DNA of 64,000 bases from Amyelois transitella (taxonomy: Eukaryota > Arthropoda > Insecta > Lepidoptera > Pyralidae). The notes under the pieces were generated by a model, which saw only the letters and a list, made by a program, of their open reading frames with translations, ran no database searches and was not told the origin of the DNA. Where the stretch lies: positions 6,663,001 to 6,727,000 of the forward strand of contig NC_083508.1 of NCBI RefSeq assembly GCF_032362555.1. The letters are read 5' to 3'. The position numbers and the translations under genes are program-made. This document shows positions 1-10,500 of this stretch, in pieces (the first letter of the stretch is position 1; the number at the start of each line of letters is the position of its first letter).

Positions 1-12
1 ACATATATATAT

Positions 13-726
13 GTAACAGTTAAAACTAGTTTTTAGATAGGACGCGTTTTCCCTAGTTAGAACTAGTTTTTACTAAATGCCTTTGTTAAAACTAGAATTA
101 ACTAATGCTCAAAATTAAATATCAGTTTAAACTAGTTCTTACTAGACAACACGCGTTTTTCCAAAGAGAGCTAGTTAAAACTGTTCTTCCTTTTTATATA
201 TTTAAGATTGTGATGAGGATCTACTTGTTATTACTAGTCAAACTATCGCGGCACTTTGAGTTACAAAGGCAACGATTTTTCGTGCAGAGATACCTTTTTG
301 ACATACATCCTTTCTTGCATACGCAGCGCATAAATCCTTGGCCTGTTCCTATAGCTGCTTCCTTAGCAACAGTTCTCAAAGGTAAATTTGTATTCGGAAC
401 ATCTACTTCAAGCAAAAATTTTTCTTTGCACTTGTTGAATTCTGGCCTGAAAATCAAATTAAAATAGTCATCTTTTATCTAATCGCGATATAATTATATG
501 TTAAAACAATTAAGTAATACATAGTTACATACCTGCTATATAATTTTAACTGGAACAGTTTTAACTGGCTCTCTTTGGAAAAACGCGTGTTGCCTAGTAA
601 GAACTAGTTTTAACTGATATTTAATTTTGAGCATTAGTTAATTCTAGTTTTAACAAAGGCATTTAGTAAAAACTAGTTCTAACTAGGGAAAACGCGTTCT
701 ATCTAAAAACTAGTTTTAACTGTAAC
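13..726. mobile_element. DNA transposon with ~180-bp terminal inverted repeats, Ginger/KRBA2-integrase type (non-autonomous)
   Basis: The stretch reads as two long inverted arms, about 13-192 and 550-726, that match with few differences (for example GTTAAAACTAG near the left tip against CTAGTTTTAAC near the right tip). About 350 bp of unique sequence lies between them. The core carries, on the minus strand, a remnant resembling the cysteine-rich C-terminus of KRBA2/Ginger-type integrases. No complete transposase fits, so the copy is non-autonomous. Both ends lie in ATATAT tracts, so the target duplication cannot be read. The family assignment rests only on the Cys-rich remnant. Confidence 0.6.
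221..457 (-). pseudogene. Cys-rich C-terminal remnant of a KRBA2/Ginger-like integrase
   Basis: An open frame of 78 codons lies inside the long-TIR element. Its second half contains GQGFMRCVCKKGCMSKRYLC followed by CLCNSKC, a spaced-cysteine pattern I associate with the C-terminal tail of KRAB-A-domain-2-like and Ginger integrases. The integrase core itself (H2C2 and DDE) is absent. I read it as a fossil of the parent transposase, not a host gene. It could be a coincidental Cys-rich frame, but position and orientation inside the TIR element favour the transposon reading. Confidence 0.5.
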
Positions 727-740
727 ATATATATATAGAC

Positions 741-1150
741 GTAAAATAATTTTGCAAGCACCAATTCTGAAACCAGCACAGTTTCAGGATTGGTGGCGCA
801 GTCTGTAACAGAATCGAATGAACGAAAAACAGGTGTAAGCTGAGGTGCGTTTGAGGGGCGGAAAGTGTTTCATTCATCAACGCGTGCCGTCTGCTCCCAC
901 GCAGCGGCACGCGATGTAGGAAAGTAAAGGCATTTGTCCGATAACTGCTACGTAAGACGATAAAAGGGTGTGCGCGGGCAATGGAGGCAGGGAACTGCTG
1001 CGTGGGAGCAGACGGCACGCGTTGATGAATGAAACACTTTCCGCCCCTCAAACGCACCTCAGCTTACATTCATTCGATTCTGTTACAGACTGTGCCACCA
1101 ATCCTGAAACTGTGCTGGTTTCAGGATTGGTGTTTGCAAAATTCTTTTAC
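741..1150. mobile_element. Foldback (MITE-like) element with ~160-bp inverted arms
   Basis: The arm at about 741-906 is mirrored by about 991-1150: GTAAAATAATTTTGCAA on the left against TTGCAAAATTCTTTTAC on the right, and CCGTCTGCTCCCACGCAGC near the inner edges. The loop is roughly 85 bp. No coding potential is credible. Open frames on both strands repeat the same peptide (MNETLSAPQTHLSLH) because the arms are inverted copies. It directly abuts the neighbouring long-TIR element. Confidence 0.75.
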
Positions 1151-1261
1151 ATAGTGAAATTAATTTATATACAGAGGTACCTATAAATTGAAACAGGAAA
1201 AACAATTAAAGATGTTCTATGATGTTGAAAGTATATGTACTGAAAGAACCTCAATATACAC

Positions 1262-1466
1262 ATACGTACATATAATCACGTCTTTATCACTTAGACTTAG
1301 CGGGGTAGACAGAGCCAACAGCTTAAAAAGACAATAGGCCACGTTCAGCTGTTTGGCTTATTGATAGAGTTGAGAGCCTATTCCTTAGTCTTCTTTAATG
1401 ACATCCGTGGGAAAGAGTTGGAGTGGTCCAATCCTTTTTTTTATTGGTGCCGGGAACCACACGGCA
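1262..1466 (-). mobile_element. SINE-like short element (RTE-associated family), internally shortened copy
   Basis: In minus orientation the 5' head reads GTGGTTCCCGGCACCAAT and the 3' tail reads CTACCCCGC...GTGATTATATGTACG. The middle (about 40 bp present in other copies) is missing. The same family occurs at 6171-6822, 8661-8735, 29341-29425, 41088-41340, 43986-44219 and 50917-51169. Both ends match the ends of the full-length RTE element at 2313-5750. Confidence 0.75.
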
Positions 1467-1583
1467 ATAAACTTAATATAAAAATAAAGGTTTAAGTATA
1501 ACTTTAGATATGTAAGAACCATGATTAGCTCAGTTATATTTGGAATATGATCATATTCATATAAATGCATTACCGGATTCCAG

Positions 1584-4500
1584 GTGTTGTATCCAGCTTT
1601 AAGATGGCTTGAGCACGACCCTTCATGCCGTCGCCGCCACTGTTTCGAAGTTTTGAGTCAAGTTAGATTGCCGCTTATATCGCCGCAAATCTTAGATGAA
1701 GCTATTAAGAATGTACAAGATCCTTCGATTGCTGTGGCTTTAAAGACGGTCAGGGTTGACATGGTAAGCATATTTTAAAAAGAACTGATCCGTTTAACAG
1801 TTTATGGTTTGATGATGAGATTGAGATTTAAGAGAGGATTACTTAGCGAAAAATATATGCGACATGGACGCAACATGCTACTCTGTGTTCCCTCGCTGAA
1901 TAGTGAGACTAAAACCATGGGAAAAAAGCCACAAGCTCTCAAATCACTTGTTGCATCAGGGCATTATTTTAGCTGCGAAAGTAGTTGTCGTTTTGAATTT
2001 TCCCAGTTTGCTTCGCAGTTCTAGTAGATCTGTCATAAATATCAGAAATAAGATGCAATATGAAAACATGTTAAAATCATCAGTTCTAATTGCGGAGATA
2101 CACTCACAAGTAGGTAATACTTAATAAATATTACTACATTTACGTATATTTTATGATGTCTTTATCCTTTATATCCCATTTTAATGTGAACGAAGATAAT
2201 GAGGTATTACTACAATATGTCCGCGGTTCCGCCCGCGTAAAACGAGAAACCAAATAGGAAATCTACGTGTCACATATCAACCTAGTGGTTTGGGCTGGGC
2301 GTTGATGTACTAATGTGCCGTGTGGTTCCCGGCACCATTACAAAAGAATAGGACCACTCCATCTCTTTCCCACGGATGTCGTAAGAGCCGACTAAGGGAT
2401 AGACTTGGGATTCCTCTTTAATGTAAATCCCTGCCAATCTAAGGTCTGCCGCGCCGATGGATGCATGGCTAGGGGCGAGCCTAGTCTCGAGCGTGCCACT
2501 TCCGCCATGGGGTTGGGCGACCCCCAGGTAATGGCTAGCCTTACCCTGGCATGCGGGGCTCTGCTGGGGCGGACAAAATTTTTCCCTAGCGTCTCGTGGG
2601 AATCGCATGGATGCAAATTTTTTTTTTTTTTTTGAAAGAGCACCTAGATGGCGGCGATGGTGTCCGCACCCCATCACGTCTCGTTCCCGGCGGGAGCGGT
2701 ATGCGGTCTGCTGAAAGCACGCTTTGCGACGATGAATGTAAGAGGAGGAATGAAGGATAAGATTGAGGAAGTATGCCAGATGATGGATGAAAGACGTTTG
2801 GATGTGTTGTGCGTGAATGAAACGAAGCGGAAAGGATGCGACGCGACGCAGCACGGCCCTTACACGGCGTATTGGTCTGGAATTTCCAGTACCAGCCGAG
2901 GCTGTCAAGGGGTCGGTCTAATTCTTTCTGCACGAATGGCTGAGTGCGTGAATGAGTATGAGTGTGTCAGCCCTCGTCTTCTATGGATTAGGCTGAAAGT
3001 TGGAATCACTCGGATCTTCGTTCTAGGTGTTTATGCACCTTGGGATGTGGGTTCGAGGGGTACAACATCAGCAAAAAGCGAAAACGAGGAGTTCTGGAAT
3101 AGTGTAAGAGAAGTATTGAAAGTTACCAAGCCAAATGAGAAGATTATTATGTTAGGTGATTTTAATGGATGGGTGGGTGTAAAGCGTGATGGATATGAAA
3201 AGGTGCTTGGTGCGTTTGGTGACGAAAAGGTGAATGATAATGGAAGAAGTGTATTAGAAATTTGTCTAGAGTGGGATCTTTTTGTGTCGAACTCAATGTT
3301 TCAACATAAAGAGATCCACACCTACACAAGAGTGGAAGGTATTTTAAAAAGTATGATAGACTTTGTGATTGTAGATGAAAGATTGAAGAACAAAGTGCTG
3401 GATACCCGTGCATATCGCGGTGCTGGCATTGACTCGGACCATTTACTGGTGATATCCCGGATAAGGGGTATCTTCAATCGCTGGCGGCACAGGGTAAGGG
3501 AGCAAACCAGCGCTTTGGAAAGAGTAAAAGTAGAAAATTTGCAAGATATGGATGTAGGTAAGAAGTATATTAATAGACTGAAGGATGAATTTGAAGATTT
3601 AGAGGAAATGAGCGATATTGAAGATGGATGGAAGGAATTTAAAGAAAGAATTGTGAAAGTAGCTGTTGAAGTGTGTGGTGTAAGTAGAAGAAGGAAAGGA
3701 AAAAATCACAAAAATGCGTGGATGAGTAAAGATGTGCAAGAACTTGTGCGATTAAAGAAGAAAGCATGGCTGGATTTGTTAGCAGCAAAAGCTAACTTAA
3801 GAATGCAAGAGGTTATAGATGAAGATGTGAATGAAGCACGTAAGGAATATAAGAAAATGAAAGATTTGGTTAAGAAAGCTGTGATTAGAAAGAAAGAAGA
3901 GCATAAAGAGGATTTTGATAAAAGGCTATCAGAAGACTTTCAGTCAAATCTGAAAGTATTCTGGAAATCCGTAAGGTCAGCCCGAGGAAATACTATAACC
4001 AGAGAGCTGACTAGGATCAGATGCCAGGATGGTAGCGTTGTGAAAGGAGAAGAATGTGTACTAAAGATATGGAAGGACTATTTTGAAAGTTTATTTGAAA
4101 AAAAGGAAGGAAATAAGAAAGATTTCTGCTATAGCGAAGAAAAAGAGAATGAGATGGAAGGCGAAATTGAAATGTTCGAAATTGTGGAAGCACTTAAGAG
4201 TATGAAAGCGGGAAAGGCTGCTGGGTGTGATAGAGTGTCGGTCGAGATGCTTAAAGCAGGAAAAGGCGTAGTAGCTAGTCAGTTGTACTGCCTTTTCAAT
4301 TTGTGTTGGAGAAGCGGCCGAGTACCAAAAGATTGGTGTAAGGCTGTTATCGTGCCACTTTACAAAGGAAAAGGGTCACAGCTGGACTGCAAAAATTATC
4401 GTGGTATAAGCCTGCTTAGCGTCGTCGGCAAATTGTATGCTAAGGTATTGATTAATAGAGTCAGGAATGAAACTGATGACAAAATATGGGATGCTCAAGC

Positions 4501-7500
4501 GGGATTTCGAAAGGGAATGGGATGTACTGATCAGGTCTTTTCCTTGCGGTGCATAGCCGAAAAGTTTTTGGCCAAGAGTCAAAAAGTCTATTGCACATTC
4601 GTAGATCTGGAAAAGGCCTATGACAGAGTTGAGAGGAATGAATTGTGGTCAGCACTTTCTATGCATGGGGTGAGCAGTCTCTTAATACGAGCACTGAAAT
4701 CCTTATATGAGGATTCGAGTGCTTGTGTCAGGATAAACGGAGCGCACACTGAGTGGTTTAAGATTGAGAAAGGCGTTAGGCAAGGATGTGTTGCGTCACC
4801 GTGGCTGTTCAACCTATTTATGGATAGCTGTCTGACAGATTTGAAAGAGTCTAAAAGTGGATTAAGGATGAATGAGTTACTCGTCAAATGTCTGCTCTAT
4901 GCCGACGATCAGGTTATACTGGCGTCATCAGCGGAGGAGTTACAGGAGATGGTAAACTGTATGCATGAAGCTTTAAAAGAGAAAGGAATGAAAGTGAACG
5001 TAAGTAAAACTAAAACACTGGTTTTTGAAATGGAGAAAGAAATGACAGCATGTAATATTTTGATTGGAGGAGAAAAAGTGGAGCAAGTGAAAGAGTTTGT
5101 ATATCTAGGATCAAAGTTTACATCAGATGGCAAGTATGATAGTGATATTGAAAGGAGAGTGAACGCGGGGAACATGGTGAATGGAGCTTTGCATGCCTTT
5201 ATGAGCAGTCAGAAACTATCCAAAAAGGCTCGACTGGCTGTGCACAGGGGCGTGTTGGTCCCGACATTAATGTATGGGAGTGAAAGTTGGGTATGGCAAA
5301 AGAAGCATGAAAGCAGAATAAATGCAGTGGAAATGAGAGCGTTAAGGAGTATGATGGGTGTGAAATTGAGTGACAGGATAAGGAACAGCGTGATAAGGGA
5401 ATGTTGTGATGTGAAAGAAGATGTAGTTACAGGAATAGAAAAGGGTATGTTAAGATGGTTCGGTCATGTGGAGAGGATGAATGAAAGCAGGTTGACTAAG
5501 CAGATATACAAGGAGAGTGTGGAGGGAAAGGTCGGAGTGGGAAGACCTAGACGAACGTATCTTGATCAAATTAAGGACGTCCTGGTAAAGGGTCAGGTCA
5601 AAAGTACCCGAAACCGCCGAGCTTGTATGAAGAGAGTTATGAATGTGGACGAAGCGAAAGAAGTATGCAGAGATCGTGGCAAGTGGAAAGAGGTAGTCTC
5701 TGCCTACCCCTCCGGGAAAGAGGCGTGATTTTATGTATGTATGTATGTATGTTGATGTACTAGTAGCTAGTACAGTCAGTGTCCTCTTTTATAAATTAAG
5801 ATATTATGGCGAAAGGTAAAAAGATTGATGGTGGATGATTATAGAAAACGGGTCGCGGCGCGCTGGTGCCGCTGGGGGCCGAACCCCGCGCCCGCGCGCG
5901 CCGCCTGCTGCTGCTGGCGGGCGGCTCCTGCCACGACAGCGCGCGCCCGCCGCTCAACACTGACAACATACTCTCCTCCGTGCTCAAGTTCGATTTGTAC
6001 AAGAGGTAATACTAGTCTCGGACATCCACACTATTAATAAAGAGACTTTCACAATTAAACTCAAAAACTACTAAACCGACTTCAAAGATTAGTCAAAAGT
6101 GCTATGTATAAGCATTTTGTTTTGAAATAAATCAGATTTCAGACAGATTAGTCAAAATTTATAAAGAAACATACATACATTCATATAGTCACGTCTTTAT
6201 CCCTTGCGGGGTAGACAGAGCCAACAGTCTTGAAAAACTGATAGGATACATTCAGCTGTTTAGCTTAATGATATAATTGAGATTCAAATAGTGACAAGTT
6301 GCTAGCCCATCGCCAAAAAAAATCGGTTATCTGTAAAGTAGGTTTACTGACAATAGTTAAACGTGACAACGTCTTAAGAAAATACTGATGGAATGGTAGC
6401 ATCGCTATTTATTTTAATGATGAAAGCACATATAATTAATATCGAAAGAATCATTACCTTTATCGCTGCAATTATCGTTGCTATAAACAATTGGCACCAC
6501 ATTCACTTTTCACTGCACTTGATACTCGACCAAAACATGCTGTCCACGCAGACGCATCGCTCACTCAAGTAGGAGAGAGACGGATGTCGAACGCTGCCGA
6601 ACGCGAAGGCCGATTGTGCCTCTTTGTCGCTCGTTCCGCGCTCTCACTTGCACTTCAAGCCTTACATGTGCAGCCGGCTGAATCGAATTATAAGACGTTG
6701 TCATGTCAAAAAAGAATCCCAAGTTTATAAGCCTATCCCTTGGTCGCCTTTTACGACATCCATGGGAAGAGATGGAGTGGTACTATTCTTTTTTGTATTA
6801 GTGCCGGGAGCCACACGGCACTATAAGGCGGCCAAAAAGGGCTACCGAAATCCTTTTATGGCCTGCGCTGGCCACATGGTTGATTTTGATGATGCATACA
6901 ATGTATTACAAAAATATAGGTTTTAATAGATCTATAGAAAGTCCGCAACACACTGTATCTAACTTCTTTAATTATGTTACTATAAGGTATTTTATATGTA
7001 AAAAATTATAGATAAAATGTGTATTTTGAGCATTATTACTACTTAAGGGTAATAAAACGTACATACATACATACATAAATGACGCCTCTTTCCCAGAGGT
7101 AGGCAGAGACCACATCTTTCCACTTGCCACGATTCCTGCATACTTCATTGGCTTCATCCAAATTCATAACTCTCCTCATGCAAGCTCGGTTTCGTGTACC
7201 GTGATCTGACCTATTGTTTGAACGTCTCCGATTTGTATAATTGCTTAGTCAATTTGCTTTCATTCATCCTCTCGACGTGACCAAACCCATTCCCTTTGCT
7301 ATTCCTGAGTATAAGACAACAAACAAACTGAGGAACTAAAAAGGACAGGAAGGAAATAGGGTCTCTTTCATCCTCCCGAAAAAAGAAATGTTCCCGCAGG
7401 ATTGTCTATGAACGACAATATCCCGAGCTTTGCCATGTTTGTTTTTTACATTTTCCAAAATTCCCACGGAGTCGGAATAACGGGTATTCGTGCGTACGAA

Positions 7501-10500
7501 TACGCATGAGCAAAAGTTATTCAAAGCACGCCTTAAGCCTTTAGGAGTACTGAGAAGGACATAACCTTTAATCCTGAAATAATACTGTTTAGTATATTTT
7601 TATAACTATTACGATATATACAATATATTTATAAAACTATTACGATATGTTGGGATAGTCCTGCGTTCAAACATAAATAAGTACGTACATAATAAGTGCG
7701 TACTTTTGAGATTCATTGAATTGTTTTTGCTTTTCAGAGAATGGGAAGAAATAGCACCAATGGGTATTGCCAGAATTCAGCCTGGTGTGGCTACGTTGGG
7801 GGGCCGTGTTTACGCCGTTGGGGGGGAACAAGGCAGCCAGATCCTCGCAAATGGAGAAGTGTATGACCCTCAGGTTATTATAATTTGTATAAAAAATATA
7901 AATTAATCCTAAAAACTTATACAATGTAACATAACATGATTAATGAAATGTTTCCATGTGGTGGAAAGAAAATTATGTACGCTGTAAAAATTGAGAGTTG
8001 ATGCAATATCAGATTTTAGTAAAAAAATTGATTTTTATATGACAAGTCCGTTCAATGAGTTAGGTAATGCCTGGATTAGTTTTACACGAAACTTTTAAAG
8101 TGACTTATTATATATAACAAACGCCGTTTGCTCCATCCAAAGTGGTGATAAGTCTGGCTCCCATCCTAATAAGCAAGCATCTAATTATTGCAATACAGAT
8201 AAAAATCGAATAACTAGTTAGGCCCTCGACTCATTATATTCATATATTTCTTCCAGACTAATAAATGGTCGAATATAGCACCTATGAAAGAAGCGCGTTG
8301 CGAATTTGGACTCACTGGCTGGAATGGCAATTTGTATGCCTTCGGGGGTTGGGTGGGCTCCGACATGGGAGCGTCGGTGGAAGTGTACGACCCCGTCACC
8401 GACGAGTGGACTTTGACAGGGCGCATGCCGGAACCAAGATTTGGGATGGGTGTTGTACAGTTTGAAGGTATTTTTTACATTACATACACATACATAATAA
8501 AATCACACCTTTGTCGGCGTTTTCGGGTTCTCTTGACCTGACCCTTTGCCAGGACGTTCGTCTAGGCCTTCCCATTCCGACCTTTCCCTTCACATTCCGT
8601 GTATATGAGGTATTTTTTCTTGTTATTTTACATGCATATAACGACAGGCGATGCAATTACGACTTTATCCCTCACGGGGTAGACAAAGCCAACAGTTTTG
8701 AAACGACTGACAGGCCATGTTCAGCTATAATAGTATTTTCCCCTATATCTAGAATATATATATATATATACATAAGAAAAAGGTGACAGGAATTCGAGTC
8801 CAATGTTGAACAATGTACAAGTAACGTTTCAGGTCTCATCTACGTAGTGGGGGGCTGCACGCACACGTGGCGGCACACGCGCGACCTGCTGTGCTACCAC
8901 CCCGCGTCGCGCAAGTGGCAGGCGCTGGCGGCCATGCGCCACCCGCGCAGCCAGGCCGCGGCCGTGGTGCTCGGCGACGCGCTGTACGTCATAGGCGGCA
9001 ACGCGCCGCGCCGCACCGTGCTCGCTTCCGTCGAGAGATATAGCTTTGATGATGTGAGTCATGTCCTCACCTCGGGGACCCGTCGCCACGATCCAGGCCA
9101 GGATCGAGTAAGCCACGTCTCCCGAAGCGACTTCCGTCTGACGACTATAACCTTTACAGGGAAACTTAACTTATTAATGTTTCTTCACTGTCACACTCTC
9201 TTAAATGTATGTGTAATTATTTTATGATGGTTACCCTTCGATCAACTATAAACAACTAGATAAACAGTTCCGAGCAAAATAAAACAAAATATCGTCCTCA
9301 CCTCAATACGTTATTATTATTACGCATATTACTTCGACTATTTGACAAAGTCCTATGTCCAAAAACAAGTGTATTGAAAATTGAACCTTAAATGTTTTAT
9401 AATAAGGCACGCAATCCTTAAAAAACGTAGTTTGGTGTGACATGGTATTAACTCAATGTTTCATTTAGAACAAAGAGGTTAGTGGAGAGGCTTTGTTATT
9501 TTAAAAATTTTACCTTCACACACTTTAACATTGTGATACGAAATGCGTTGCAATAAAAATTGTCTATTGGATATTAGAAGGAGTTTGTTTGGGTGTATGA
9601 GTGTTTGAATGTCTGATTATGTGTCGATTTGGATGTAAGTATGTAGTTTATTTTTTACTTTAAAGGTAGTTCTTTTGTTTTTTGTCGACTTCTGTGGCCT
9701 AATGATCATATTTTTTAGATGTTTGTTTGTAAGTATGTGAGGATGTTTGTTACTCAATCACGCAAATTCTACTGAACAGATTTCGATGAGATTTGGTTTA
9801 CAGGATAATTACTACCCTGTCTGTCGTATGGATGTCTGATGGAAGAAAGTGTTGAGAACATACGACGGCTCCTTTTTGTGGCTTAAAAAACTCTTCACCT
9901 CGGTCTCTGCTATAATAGAAATCCATTCATTCCTCATTATGGCGTTCTGCGGAAAACTGAAATACACGTAAATTGTATGTTATTTTGTAAGGTTTTACTT
10001 GCGACTTCGTTGGCATGTGATTAGAATTTACTAGATAGTCGTGTAATTGATGTATAATCACCCCCTTAATTTTACTAAATCGTTTTAACAAGTACCATTT
10101 TCAGATAACATTACATATTTCCATTCACCTCATTAAATAATTAATCAACCGAACTAAATCACAAACATAAAAAATAAAACAAAGCGACTCCACAACTTTA
10201 TGTTCCTAGGCGAGCATCATGAAGCGCGGCGACAAAACTATATTTGTTTCGTTTACTCTTTAATATTTGTTGACCGCAAGAAAGAGATAGGCGCGGATAG
10301 TGCTAAATGCCGAGTACCGTTAAGTTTTAAATATTTAATAAAATGATTTGATAGAAAACCTACAGCTAACTTATACTATTAAGTGCGATTACTTTAAAAC
10401 TGAATTGTACTTAAATGAAATAGGAAACGTCATCCTTTTGAGCGCAATTCTTGGACAATTTTTACACTTTTTAATAGAGCACTTCGTCATTGTGCGACGT

